A stretch of 64,000 nucleotides of DNA from Actinomycetota bacterium (GCA_009886115.1 VFJJ01000111.1:1-64000), one strand, 5' to 3'; shown: positions 7,815 to 16,975, counted from the first letter of the stretch. Notes: generated by a model not told the origin, from the letters alone. A program made the numbers and translations.

Positions 7815-9989
7815 CTACACCGGCGGATGTTCGACGGGCGCGGCGGCGCCGCCCTCGCGCTCGACCGTGGCCCGTCGAGGCTCGACCACGATCTCCAGGC
7901 TTTCGGGGCATTCGAGGATGCGCAGGTCGCGACCGTCGACCTCGATGGTCACGTGCCCGTCGAGCAGGGGGACGTGCGCCACCCGTACGGTGCCGATCCA
8001 GTCGGGGACGGCCGGGGCCAGGTGCAGCCGGGCGTTGCGGATGTCGGGCTCGAACCGCAACAGCGTGCGCAGGAGCAGGAGGGGCGCGGCGGCGGCCCAG
8101 GCCCGCGGCGAGCACGAGGCCGGGTAGGCGACGGGGAACGACATCTCGGAACGTGAGAAGCCGGCGTGCAGCTCGGGCATGCGATTGCCGAAGTGGGCAG
8201 CAGCCGCGAGCATCCCCGCGACGAGCGTGTGGGCTTCCTCGACGAAGCCGTAGCGCATGAGCCCGGCTGCGGCGATGGCACTGTCGTGGGGCCAGACCCC
8301 ACCCAGGTGGGCGCTCACCGGGTTGTAGCCGTGCACCGACTGCGCCAGGGTCCGAACGCCCCATCCGCCGAAGAGCTCCGGACCCAGCAGAGCCCGGGCG
8401 ACGGCCGGGGCCTTGTCGACGTCGACGATGCCGGTCCAGAGGCAGTGGCCCATGTTCGACGCCAACCCGTCGACGGGCCGCTTGTCGCCGTCGAGGGCCA
8501 TGGCGAAGTACCCGCGCTCGGGAAGCCAGAAGTCGGCGTTGAACGCTTCCTTGAGCGCCAGCCCCTGCTTGCGCAGCCGTTCGGCCAAGGCCCCGTCACC
8601 CGCTTCGGTGGCGCAGTGGGCCCGGGCCACGAGCGCTCCGTAGGTGTAGGCCTGAACCTCGCACAGGGCGATCGGGCCCCGGGCGATCTCGCCGTTCGCG
8701 AACCGGATGGCGCTGGGCGTGTCCTTCCAGCCCTGGTGCAGCGCGCCCCGGTCGGTTGCGCGCTGGTACTCGACGTAGCCGTCGTTGTCGCGATCACCGA
8801 ACTCGTCGATCCACCGCAGGGCCTTGTCGGCCGCGGGGAGCAGACCGTCGACGTCGAACCGGCGGGTCCCCCAGCGCGCCAGCTCGCCCAGCACCATCAC
8901 GAACAGCGGTGTGGAGTCGGCTGCGGCGTACGAGACCCGTCCTCCGGCGAGAGAGAGACCCGCGGTCTCGCCGAATCGGGTCTGGGCGAGGATCCGGCCG
9001 GGCTCCTCCTCGGTGAGCAGGTTCACCTCCCGCCCCTGGAAGCGGGCGAGCGTCTGCAGCGTGCCCAGCGCAAGGTCGGGATCGAACATCATCGTCATCC
9101 ACGACGTGAGCAGTGCATCGCGGGCCGAGAGGTGCATGAACCAGGGCGCGCCGGCGGCGAGCACGGCTCGCTCGGGGTACTCGGGGTCGACGATCCGGAG
9201 CGCGGCCAGGTCGACGGCCGACTGCTCGATCAGCGCCTGGAAGGTGTCGTGGCCCACAGACACCGCGGGGAGACGCCGCCTCCATTCCTCGAGCCGGGCT
9301 CGCGGCGTGGCCAGGTCGACGGGCTGGCCGCACCGGTACCGGGGCTCGATCGGCTCGCCGTCGATCACCGGGGTCACCTGGATGCACAGCGACCACTCGC
9401 CCCGTGCCGGGACGATCACCTCCCACGACGCGATGCGGCCGTCGAAACGGGGGGCCACGGAGAAGTCGATCCACACCTCGCGGCTGTGCGCGCCGCGCCG
9501 GAACTGGAACGCCATCCGTGCGTGGTCGGCGCGGAACGTGACCGCGGCCGCGCGGGCCGGGTCGACCCGGAGGTCGCGGGCGTCGAAGACCGGAGCGAAG
9601 TCGGCGTCGACCTCGAGCTCGACGTGGCTGAACGCGGGCTCCTCGCCGTAGTTGCGCAGCACCAGGTCGTCGCGCATGCCCCGTCCGACATGGCGCTCGC
9701 GCTGCACGACGACGTGAGCGTCGGGCGGGGGTGAGCCCGAGCCGACCATCGACGCCTGGTCGCGCAGCACGAACGTCGCGCTGAACGGATCCTCGCCGTG
9801 GACGGCCAGCGCCTCGGGGGCATGGCCGTTCACACCGAGCATCAGGTGCGACAGGAACCGGGTGTCGCGGAAGTAGAGACCCTCCGGCGAGTTGGCGTGC
9901 ATGTCGCCGCTGCGTGTGGAGATGGCGAACGCCGATCCCTCGACGAGCGTCACACGGCGGGCGGCTTCGAGGATCGGCGATTCCGGCAC
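7815..9989 (-). CDS. glycogen-debranching-type amylo-alpha-1,6-glucosidase
   Basis: A 724-residue protein. The first ~200 residues form a beta-rich N-terminal glycogen-debranching domain (SAFAISTRSGDMHANSPEGLYFRDTRFLS), and the rest is an (alpha/alpha)6 six-hairpin glycosidase. Motifs typical of the family include FMHLSARDALLTSWM, GALHQGWKDTPSAI and SAHLGGVWPHDSAIAAAGL, which hold the carboxylates around the -1 site. It probably trims alpha-1,6 branches or related alpha-glucosides in the cytoplasm. I start at GTG 9989; the huge ORF to 11672 is antisense to hyuA. It is divergent from hyuA across a 156-bp repeat-rich region. Confidence 0.88.
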   Translation of the reverse strand: MPESPILEAARRVTLVEGSAFAISTRSGDMHANSPEGLYFRDTRFLSHLMLGVNGHAPEALAVHGEDPFSATFVLRDQASMVGSGSPPPDAHVVVQRERHVGRGMRDDLVLRNYGEEPAFSHVELEVDADFAPVFDARDLRVDPARAAAVTFRADHARMAFQFRRGAHSREVWIDFSVAPRFDGRIASWEVIVPARGEWSLCIQVTPVIDGEPIEPRYRCGQPVDLATPRARLEEWRRRLPAVSVGHDTFQALIEQSAVDLAALRIVDPEYPERAVLAAGAPWFMHLSARDALLTSWMTMMFDPDLALGTLQTLARFQGREVNLLTEEEPGRILAQTRFGETAGLSLAGGRVSYAAADSTPLFVMVLGELARWGTRRFDVDGLLPAADKALRWIDEFGDRDNDGYVEYQRATDRGALHQGWKDTPSAIRFANGEIARGPIALCEVQAYTYGALVARAHCATEAGDGALAERLRKQGLALKEAFNADFWLPERGYFAMALDGDKRPVDGLASNMGHCLWTGIVDVDKAPAVARALLGPELFGGWGVRTLAQSVHGYNPVSAHLGGVWPHDSAIAAAGLMRYGFVEEAHTLVAGMLAAAAHFGNRMPELHAGFSRSEMSFPVAYPASCSPRAWAAAAPLLLLRTLLRFEPDIRNARLHLAPAVPDWIGTVRVAHVPLLDGHVTIEVDGRDLRILECPESLEIVVEPRRATVEREGGAAAPVEHPPV

Positions 9990-10008
9990 GCCTCGAACGC
10001 TAACGGGT

Positions 10009-10034
10009 GCGGGACCCGCGCATGGTCGCGACCC
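10009..10034. repeat. 26-bp double-palindrome repeat, copy 1
   Basis: The element consists of a small hairpin GCGGGACCCGC, a CAT spacer region and the perfect palindrome GGTCGCGACC. An identical 26-bp copy is at 23084-23109. Here it lies in the divergent promoter region before hyuA. Confidence 0.8.
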
Positions 10035-10087
10035 GATGGTGGCGGGGAGGCCCGGCCGATACGGTGCGGCTCTGGTCGGAACGCTCA

Positions 10088-10139
10088 CCCGGGCAACGAG
10101 CAACGAGCAACGGGGGATGGGGATGGGGATGGGGATGGC
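10088..10139. repeat. microsatellites upstream of hyuA (GAGCAAC and GGGGAT)
   Basis: A 7-bp GAGCAAC-like repeat (about 2.5 units) is followed directly by four GGGGAT units, ending a few bases before the hyuA start. The position over the leader makes phase variation by slippage conceivable; that is speculation. Confidence 0.7.
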
Positions 10140-10145
10140 ACCAGG

Positions 10146-12308
10146 GTGAACGCAGGCAACGGGGTGCCCCGACCGCGATCGGGCATCGGCGAGACACTGC
10201 ATCTCGGCGTCGACGTCGGTGGGACGTTCACCGATGTCGTCGTCGTCGACGTGGCGGCCGCGGCGGGACCTCTCGATGCCGTGCGGGGCAAGGTCCCCTC
10301 GACGCCCCGTGATCCGGCCGAGGGGGTCGTGGCCGCGTGTCGTCTGGCCGCCGAGACGATGGGGCTCGAGCTCCGCGGGCTCCTGGGGCGGCTGCGCCGG
10401 TTCGGGCTGGGCACGACGGTCGTCACCAACGTGCTCGCCACGCACACCGGACGCCGCCTCGGCCTCATCACCACCCGGGGCTTCGAGGACCTCGTGCCCC
10501 TCGCCCGGGGCAACCGGGTCAGCGTCGACGGATGGCTGGAGCCGCCGCCGGCGCTGGTGGAGCGCACGGCCATCATCGGCCTCGACGAGCGCACCGACCG
10601 GTCGGGACGAGTGTTGCGTCCGGTCGACGTCGACGACGCCCGGGCCGCGGCCGAGCGCCTGCTGTCGGGCAGCGGCGTCCAGGCTCTCGTGGTCTCGCTG
10701 CTGTGGTCGTTCCGCAACCCCGCCAACGAGATCGCCGTCCGAGACATCCTGGCCAAGGAGTTTCCCGACGTTCGGGTGGTCATCGGCTCCGAGGTGGCGC
10801 CGGTCATCCGGGAGTACGAGCGAACCCAGTTCGCGCTCCTCAACGCGTACTGCGGAGGCGCACTCGACTGGCTCGGTCCGCTCACAGAGAACCTCGCCGC
10901 GAACGGGCTGCGCGCCCCGCTGATGCTCACCCATTCCTCCGGTGGTGCGACGACCGTCGACGGGGCCCGTGCGGTCCCCATCGGGCTGGCCATGTCGGGC
11001 CCGGCCGCCGGAGCAGCTGCGGCGACCGCCCTCGTCAGGGCCCGGGGCGACCTCGACGTCGTCGCCTGCGATCTCGGCGGGACCTCGCTCGACGTGGCGC
11101 TCATCTCCGATGGCGAGGTGCTGCGCCGCACCCGGGGAAACGTCGTCGGCCACTGGACGTCGCTGTCGATGGTCGACGTCGACTCCGTCGGCTCGGGAGG
11201 AGGCTCGGTCGCCTACGCCGACGCGCTGGGTGCGATCAGGGTCGGGCCGCGCTCCGCGGGAGCCGATCCCGGCCCGGCGTGTTACGACCGTGGAGGGTCG
11301 GAGCCGACCCTCACCGACGCGTTGGTCACCCTCGGCTACATCCGCCCCGATCGCTTCCTCGATGGACGGATGCCGTTGCGAGCCGATCTCGCCGAGACCG
11401 CCTGCCGAACGCTCGGCGAGGCCGTGGGGCTCGACCCGTGGGAGACCGCCTGGGGGATCCGGGAGGTCGCGCTGGCGACCATGGCCCGCGCCGTCCGAGC
11501 CCGGATCGCTAGTCGGGGCTTGGTGGCATCGGATCTGACGTTGCTCGCGTACGGGGGCGGCGGCGGGCTCTTCGCCGCCGGTATCGCCGGCGAGGTGGGG
11601 ATCCGCCGGGTCGTGGTCCCGCTGCTGGCGTCGGTGTTCTCGGCGTACGGCGCGGCGACGGCTCCGCTGCATCGCGAGCGGTCCCAGTCGCTGGCGCTAC
11701 GCCTGCCTGCCGGCCCCGAGGAGCTGACCCCGACCGTGGCCGCCTTGCGCGACGCGGTCGGTGCCGACCTCGATGCCGACGGGGTCGCGCCGGGAGACCG
11801 CACGATCCGCCTCGAGGCCGACATCCGCTTCGAACGTCAAGGGGCGGAGCTCACGATCCCCATCCCGGGCGCGACCACGGTTCCGCCCGACGCCGCGCCG
11901 CTCGTGATCGACACCGACGATCTCATCGAGCGCTTCCGGGCCGAGTACGGACGCCGCTTCGGCGAGGGGGCACTGGCCACGGGGGTCATCGTCGAGCTGA
12001 TGACCCTCCGGGCCATCGGGACCACGATCCGAGACGAGGCCCCGGCCGTCGAACCACGCACCACCGCCGCTGCGTCCTCGCCCACGACCGAATCTCCGGC
12101 ACCCATCGGCATCCGAGCGATCCGGCTCGACCGGACCGGCCCTCCCGCGCCCGTACCCGAGCTGCGCACCGCCGACCTGGCGCCCGGGATGGCCGTCGCC
12201 GGTCCGACGGTGATCGACGCAGGCGACACGACGGTCTGGATTCCACCCGACGCCACGGCGTCCGTCGACCGCACCGGCTCCCTCGTGATCGAGCTGGGAG
12301 CTTCATGA
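10146..12308 (+). CDS. hyuA: hydantoinase/oxoprolinase subunit A (HyuA)
   Basis: A 720-residue ATP-dependent amidohydrolase subunit. The N-terminal ASKHA nucleotide-binding fold opens with HLGVDVGGTFTDVVVVD; LGTTVVTNVLATHTG and TTRGFEDLVPLARGNR follow. The second lobe has DLGGTSLDVALI and DVDSVGSGGGSVAY. Family members (N-methylhydantoinase, 5-oxoprolinase, acetophenone or acetone carboxylase) work as AB complexes that use ATP to open or carboxylate a substrate. GTG 10146 is chosen because the ATG just upstream runs into a stop. hyuB follows after 112 bp. Substrate is unknown; the nearby deaminase would allow a hydantoin. Confidence 0.92.
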   Translation: MNAGNGVPRPRSGIGETLHLGVDVGGTFTDVVVVDVAAAAGPLDAVRGKVPSTPRDPAEGVVAACRLAAETMGLELRGLLGRLRRFGLGTTVVTNVLATHTGRRLGLITTRGFEDLVPLARGNRVSVDGWLEPPPALVERTAIIGLDERTDRSGRVLRPVDVDDARAAAERLLSGSGVQALVVSLLWSFRNPANEIAVRDILAKEFPDVRVVIGSEVAPVIREYERTQFALLNAYCGGALDWLGPLTENLAANGLRAPLMLTHSSGGATTVDGARAVPIGLAMSGPAAGAAAATALVRARGDLDVVACDLGGTSLDVALISDGEVLRRTRGNVVGHWTSLSMVDVDSVGSGGGSVAYADALGAIRVGPRSAGADPGPACYDRGGSEPTLTDALVTLGYIRPDRFLDGRMPLRADLAETACRTLGEAVGLDPWETAWGIREVALATMARAVRARIASRGLVASDLTLLAYGGGGGLFAAGIAGEVGIRRVVVPLLASVFSAYGAATAPLHRERSQSLALRLPAGPEELTPTVAALRDAVGADLDADGVAPGDRTIRLEADIRFERQGAELTIPIPGATTVPPDAAPLVIDTDDLIERFRAEYGRRFGEGALATGVIVELMTLRAIGTTIRDEAPAVEPRTTAAASSPTTESPAPIGIRAIRLDRTGPPAPVPELRTADLAPGMAVAGPTVIDAGDTTVWIPPDATASVDRTGSLVIELGAS

Positions 12309-12420
12309 TCCCCCGCCGTGCGTTCACGGGTGCTCGGTCGGCCCGCCCGCGCGAGCCGACCCGACCGCGACGAGCGGCGGGCGCGGCGGGCTTCGCAGTC
12401 ACAACCAGGAGTTGTCAGCC

Positions 12421-14583
12421 ATGACCGATCGAGCCGACCCGATCCTCCTCGAGGTCATGCGCAGCCGGCTCCAGGCCGTGGTCGACGAGGGGGCGCTGGC
12501 CATCGAGCGGACGGCCGTCAGCCCGATCGTCGCCGAGGGCAAGGACTTCTCGACCAACATCCTCGACCCCGCCGCCGGGGTGCTCGTCGGCGGCGGCAAG
12601 GTCGAGTTCAAGTGGGCGGTGGCCCGCAACATCGTGCTGGCCACGATGTCGCGATACGGCGCCACGATCGCCCCCGGCGACGTCTTCGCCGGCAACGACC
12701 CGCATTGCGGCGGCGGGAACCATCCCCAGGACATCGAGGTGTGCCGACCCGTCTTCGTCGACGGCGAGCTCGTCGGCTGGATCGCCGCGTCGGCTCACCT
12801 CATCGACGTCGGCGGGATGCTGTTCGGCTCGTGGGCTCCCGATGCGACCGAGTGCTTCCAGGAGGCGGTGCGCCTCCCGCCGGTACGGCTCTTCGCCGGC
12901 GGGGTCGAGCAGCGTGACATCTGGGACCTGTTCCTCAACAACGTGCGGCTCCCCCGGCTCGTCGAGATGGACGTCCGGGGCCTGGTCGCCGGCTGCCACG
13001 TGTCGGCCGCCAAGCTCGAGGCGCTCGTCCGCTCGATGGGCCGCGACGAGTTCGTGGCGACGGCGGCGGCCATGTGCGACAACACCGAGCGGGTGCTCCG
13101 CAGCCGCATCGCCGCGCTGGCCGACGGGCACTATCACGTCGACGGCTGGGCCGAGTGGGGTCCCGAGCAGTATCTGCTCCCGTGCTCGTTGACGGTCGCC
13201 GGCGACGAGCTGCGATTCGACTTCACCGGCGCGCCGCCGCAGGTGCCGCACTTCATCAACTCCAAGCACTACATCATCTCGGGCCAGATCGTCTCCGACG
13301 TCCGCAACCTCATCGGTCAGGATCTTCCGTACTGCGATGGCTTGTTCCGTCCGATCGAGGTGATCTGCCCGCGGGGGACGATCGTCGACTCCACTCCCCC
13401 GGCACCGATCGCCTCGGCCCATCTCGACGTGGCCATGAACTGCACGGCACTGGCCACCCAGTGCATCCAGCTCGCGCTCGCCGCGAGCGACGACCCGGCG
13501 TTGCCGAGGCTGCTGTCGGGCCCGTCCGGCCAGGCGGCCTTGGCGAACCACTCGTGGTCGTACCGGACCGAGCACGGGGGGATCGACGGCTTCGTGCTCA
13601 GCGAGGCGTTTCAGCCGGGCTCGTCGGCTGGCGTCGACCACGACGGCACCGACCTGTTCGCCAACATCGTCGGCACGCAGAGCGTCCTCGATTTCGTCGA
13701 CATCGAGATCATCGAAGCCTGGTATCCCTTGGAGATCCTCGAGAAGCGGGCCGACCCCGGAACCCACGGCGCCGGCGAGTTCCGCTCGGGCTCGGGATGC
13801 CGCATGTCGTACCGGGTCCAGGACGGCTACCAGCTCGGCGGGGCCATGTTCGGGATGCGCGAGGTGATCCCGATCGGCGGCCTGGCCGGCGGGTACCCCG
13901 GGGCCCCGACCGAGTTCTCCATCCATCGTCGCGACGGCTCGACCGACGTCCTCTCCGCGCACGCCAGCGGCGCGACGCTCGAACCCGGAGAGGTCTTCGA
14001 GTTCCGAGCCGGCTCGGGCGGCGGCTGGGGCGACCCGTTGCATCGCCGCCCCGACCTGGTCGCTCGCGACGTGACCGTCAGCCGCATCACCGCCACCGAG
14101 GCGGCGTCGGTGTACGGCGTCGTCGTTGACGGCGGCCGCTCCACCAACGGTGACGGTGCCAGCGGCCGTCGCGGTGAGGGAGCCGTCGAGGTCGACGAGG
14201 CCGCCACGGTCGCGCTCCGGAACGTGATTCGACGGGAGCGCCTGGATCGTGCCGTACCCCCCGTGCGGATCCCAGCGCGTGCAGAATCGGCGACGGCCAC
14301 CGGCACCGTGCCGGCACCCCTGTATCACGGGGTCGTCCAGCAGGGGCGGCATGCGATCTCGCTGTCGTCGGGCGCCGTGCTCGCCACCGCCCCCGACCAC
14401 TGGACCGACGGCTGCGCGGTGCTCGAGGAGCCACGGTCGTCGGCGAGCGGCATCCCCTGGCTCCAACGGGTCTACCTCGACCCGGTCGATGCCACCGTGC
14501 TCTTCGTCGAAGCGGTCCCTGTCGAGCGCCCCCGGTCGTTCACGACCCTCCCGACCCGCTGGACCGACGCGGCGCCCCGGTGA
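12421..14583 (+). CDS. hyuB: hydantoinase/oxoprolinase subunit B (HyuB), long C-terminal extension
   Basis: The 720-residue partner of HyuA. DPILLEVMRSRLQAVVDEGALAIERTAVSPIVAEGKDFS is the family N-terminus, followed by NDPHCGGGNHPQDI and the conserved GSGGGWGDPLHR near residue 530. ATG 12421 has an AGGAG SD nine bases upstream, so the TTG at 12412 is not needed. Typical HyuB proteins stop near residue 550-590. Here about 150 further residues follow, including a compact part (residues ~610-720) with PLYHGVVQQGRHAISLSSGAVLA, which resembles a separate small acetophenone-carboxylase-type accessory domain. That comparison is tentative. Confidence 0.9.
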   Translation: MTDRADPILLEVMRSRLQAVVDEGALAIERTAVSPIVAEGKDFSTNILDPAAGVLVGGGKVEFKWAVARNIVLATMSRYGATIAPGDVFAGNDPHCGGGNHPQDIEVCRPVFVDGELVGWIAASAHLIDVGGMLFGSWAPDATECFQEAVRLPPVRLFAGGVEQRDIWDLFLNNVRLPRLVEMDVRGLVAGCHVSAAKLEALVRSMGRDEFVATAAAMCDNTERVLRSRIAALADGHYHVDGWAEWGPEQYLLPCSLTVAGDELRFDFTGAPPQVPHFINSKHYIISGQIVSDVRNLIGQDLPYCDGLFRPIEVICPRGTIVDSTPPAPIASAHLDVAMNCTALATQCIQLALAASDDPALPRLLSGPSGQAALANHSWSYRTEHGGIDGFVLSEAFQPGSSAGVDHDGTDLFANIVGTQSVLDFVDIEIIEAWYPLEILEKRADPGTHGAGEFRSGSGCRMSYRVQDGYQLGGAMFGMREVIPIGGLAGGYPGAPTEFSIHRRDGSTDVLSAHASGATLEPGEVFEFRAGSGGGWGDPLHRRPDLVARDVTVSRITATEAASVYGVVVDGGRSTNGDGASGRRGEGAVEVDEAATVALRNVIRRERLDRAVPPVRIPARAESATATGTVPAPLYHGVVQQGRHAISLSSGAVLATAPDHWTDGCAVLEEPRSSASGIPWLQRVYLDPVDATVLFVEAVPVERPRSFTTLPTRWTDAAPR

Positions 14584-14610
14584 ACGCTGCCCGCGGCGCT
14601 CTGCGCGATC

Positions 14611-14652
14611 AGCGACCAGCGACCAGCGACCAGCGACCAGCGACCAGCGACC
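14611..14652. repeat. AGCGACC heptanucleotide repeat, six units
   Basis: Six exact units fill the gap between hyuB and the next gene, ending 6 nt before its ATG and taking the place of a recognisable ribosome-binding site. A seven-base unit gives frame changes on slippage, but here the repeat is upstream of the start. Confidence 0.9.
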
Positions 14653-14658
14653 AATCAC

Positions 14659-15294
14659 ATGACCGTCGATCTCGACGAGCTCGCCGAACGAACCGTGACC
14701 ACCACCCACGCTCGTCCACCGACGATGGACTGGGTGCGGACTCGGGCCCGCCAGCGTCGTCGCCGCCATCTCGTCTGGCTCACCGTTGCCGTCACCCCGG
14801 TGCTGGTGCTGGCCGGGCTCGGCAGCTGGCTCACCCTCCACGACAACCCAGCCTCGGAGATCATCACCGTTGGAGATCCCGAAGGAGCTGGCGACTCGCT
14901 CGTGCCGACGACCAACCCGGTCGACGACTCGGTCAGCGAGCCAGTGACCGTGAGCTCAGCCACCATCGAGGCTTCAGCGCCCCAGCCGAGCGACCCCCCT
15001 GGCGAGCAGCCGACGGTAACTGCCCCTGGTTTCCCGCTGCAACGCCCTGGAGTGGGCATGTCTTGCCCGACCGCCGATGGCGACGGCCTCAGCACCTCCT
15101 CGGTCACCGTCGCCGCCGGCGGAACGCAGGTCCTGTTTGCAATCGTGCTCGGAGCTGACGTCAGCGCCACGAGACAGACGATCGAGCTCGACGCCGGTGG
15201 GCTGCGGATCAGCGGCTGGTCCGGGACAGCGCTCGTCGACCCCGTGACGCTGGAGCTCGTCGAGGTGACCGAGATCCCCCCTGGGGAGGCGTGA
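14659..15294 (+). CDS. single-pass membrane hypothetical protein
   Basis: A 211-residue protein. A short cytoplasmic part with RARQRRRRH precedes one membrane helix (about 38-57, LVWLTVAVTPVLVLAGLGSWL). A Ser/Thr/Pro-rich spacer (about 60-135) leads to an extracellular beta-rich domain ending in LVEVTEIPPGEA. No known domain is recognised; the architecture is like an anti-sigma or cell-wall anchored sensor without the zinc motif. It lacks an SD because a heptad repeat occupies the leader, so ATG 14659 could be leaderless or wrongly placed. Confidence 0.6.
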   Translation: MTVDLDELAERTVTTTHARPPTMDWVRTRARQRRRRHLVWLTVAVTPVLVLAGLGSWLTLHDNPASEIITVGDPEGAGDSLVPTTNPVDDSVSEPVTVSSATIEASAPQPSDPPGEQPTVTAPGFPLQRPGVGMSCPTADGDGLSTSSVTVAAGGTQVLFAIVLGADVSATRQTIELDAGGLRISGWSGTALVDPVTLELVEVTEIPPGEA

Positions 15295-15430
15295 TCCGAG
15301 ACGTCATGGACTCTCCGCCTGGTCCACACGGTCCACCTGTCCACCCGGTCCCCCCGGATCCTGTGCATCTCCAGCGTGATCCGATCGTCTTCCTTCGCAC
15401 GAACGGAGCACGGCTGGTACGTTCGCTCGG

Positions 15431-15883
15431 ATGACGGATGCCGAGTTCCTCGGAGCGGCAATCGAGCAGGCACGGATGGGACTCGCCGAGGGCGGGATCC
15501 CGATCGGCGCGGCTCTCGTGGTCGACGGGCAGGTCATCGGCGCCGGCCGCAACCGTCGGGTGCAGGACGGCAGCTCGATACACCACGGCGAGACCAACGC
15601 GCTCGAGCTCGCCGGTCGCCAGCCGGCCTCGGTCTACGCACGAGCGACGATGTACACGACCTTGTCGCCGTGCCACATGTGCGCCGGCGCCGTCTTGCTG
15701 TACGGCATCCCGCGGGTGGTCGTCGGCGAGAACCGCTCGTTCATGGGAGCCGAGGATCTTCTCCGCAGCCACGGCGTCGAGGTGCTCGTGCTCGACGAGC
15801 CGGAGTGCGTTCAGATGATGGAGGACTTCATGGCCGCCAACCCGTCGCTGTGGAACGAGGACATCGGACAACCCGATGCCTGA
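15431..15883 (+). CDS. Fcy1-like cytosine deaminase
   Basis: A zinc-dependent nucleobase deaminase of 150 residues. The catalytic HxE is H52-G-E54 (HGETNALE) and the zinc cysteines are C81 and C84 in TTLSPCHMCAGA. The stretch after them, YGIPRVVVGEN, and the C-terminal PSLWNEDIG follow the yeast cytosine deaminase (Fcy1) pattern closely, where the C-terminal Trp and Asp-containing segment caps the pyrimidine. It probably converts cytosine (or 5-methylcytosine) to uracil (thymine). It heads a same-strand group with two oxygenases and the nucleoside ABC transporter. ATG 15431. Confidence 0.9.
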   Translation: MTDAEFLGAAIEQARMGLAEGGIPIGAALVVDGQVIGAGRNRRVQDGSSIHHGETNALELAGRQPASVYARATMYTTLSPCHMCAGAVLLYGIPRVVVGENRSFMGAEDLLRSHGVEVLVLDEPECVQMMEDFMAANPSLWNEDIGQPDA

Positions 15884-15934
15884 GACCGGTCGTTCCACGT
15901 CACGCGGTGTTCACATCGACGTGATCCGCACGTC

Positions 15935-16975
15935 ATGAGCCCGACGGACGCTCGCGCCGTGGCCGCAGGATTGACCAACACCCATCCGGCCTTGCGATCG
16001 TTCTGGCATCCGGTCGCTCTCGAATCCGACGTCCCAGACGGCGCACCACTCGCCGTGCGGTTGTTGGGAGAGCGGTGGATGCTCGCGCGTCTCGGCTCCG
16101 AGCTCGTTGCGATGCGCGACCGTTGCCCACACCGGATGGCGCCGATCAGCGCCGGGAAGATCGTCGACGACACGATCGAATGCCCCTACCACGGATATCG
16201 ATTCGGCGCCGACGGCCGGGCGGTGCTCATCCCGGCGCTCGATTCCGCGGTGCCGATCCCGCCCAAGGCCTGCGTCGACACCGCGCACGTGACCACCCGC
16301 TTCGGAATGGTGTGGGTGTGCCTGGCCGACGTGCCGCTCGACGGGCTGCTCGACGACGCCGGCTACGTCGATCCGATCAACGACCTCTTCGTAGCCGGCC
16401 CGTACACGACCCGTGTGAGTGCCGGCACCCTCACCGACAACTTCCTCGACGCGGCCCACTTCCCGTTCCTCCACGCGGGCACCTTCGGAGCCAGTGACGA
16501 CGGCAAGCCCGTGCTCGTCGTCGAACGCCATGGTTGGCGCGTCTCCCAGACCGGCATGCAGAAGGTCGACGGCGCCCACCTCGAGGCCGCGGCGGCGACG
16601 AACGGCGTGTACACGGTCGCAGCGCCGTTCGTCGTCGAGCTTCGGCTCGACCGCCCGGGCGCTTCCGACTTCATCTGGTCGTTCGTCTGCCCCGCCGACG
16701 ACGACACCTCGGTGTGGTGGATGGTGCACGCCTACCCCCTGGGAGGCGACGCCGAGCAGATCGCGGGTGCGTGCGCGCTGCAGATCCAGGTGGGGGAGGA
16801 GGACCTCTGGCTCCTCGAGCAGATCGAGGACCCCACGTTGCCGCTCGACGTCCGCTCCGAGGTGCACACCAAGGCCGACGCGGGTTGTCTCGAATACCGC
16901 CGGATGATGATCGACCTCGCAGCGACATGGCCGGGCTCGACCCCGCCGGTCGCACGGATCCCGTGGGGGAGCTGA
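15935..16975 (+). CDS. Rieske non-heme iron oxygenase, alpha subunit
   Basis: 346 residues, the size of single-component Rieske oxygenases such as VanA and the methylxanthine N-demethylases. The Rieske cluster ligands are C64-P-H66 and C83-P-Y-H86; the mononuclear iron site is TDNFLDAAHFPFLH (D172, H175, H180 region). It needs a reductase, and none is encoded here. It likely hydroxylates or demethylates a small aromatic or heterocyclic compound. It follows the deaminase by 51 bp and overlaps the next gene (TGATG), so both oxygenases are cotranscribed. In this context an N- or O-demethylation of a modified nucleobase is a reasonable guess. Confidence 0.9.
   Translation: MSPTDARAVAAGLTNTHPALRSFWHPVALESDVPDGAPLAVRLLGERWMLARLGSELVAMRDRCPHRMAPISAGKIVDDTIECPYHGYRFGADGRAVLIPALDSAVPIPPKACVDTAHVTTRFGMVWVCLADVPLDGLLDDAGYVDPINDLFVAGPYTTRVSAGTLTDNFLDAAHFPFLHAGTFGASDDGKPVLVVERHGWRVSQTGMQKVDGAHLEAAAATNGVYTVAAPFVVELRLDRPGASDFIWSFVCPADDDTSVWWMVHAYPLGGDAEQIAGACALQIQVGEEDLWLLEQIEDPTLPLDVRSEVHTKADAGCLEYRRMMIDLAATWPGSTPPVARIPWGS

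Noticed and set aside
9990-11672. Upstream part of the 1285-residue minus-strand ORF
   Set aside because: It runs antisense to hyuA and crosses the divergent promoter; debranching homology begins at 9989.
14611-14652. CRISPR-like tandem array
   Set aside because: Units are 7 bp, contiguous and without spacers; a simple tandem repeat.
12415-14841. 808-residue minus-strand ORF
   Set aside because: Perfect shadow of hyuB; composition is Arg/Gly/Asp-rich without any domain.
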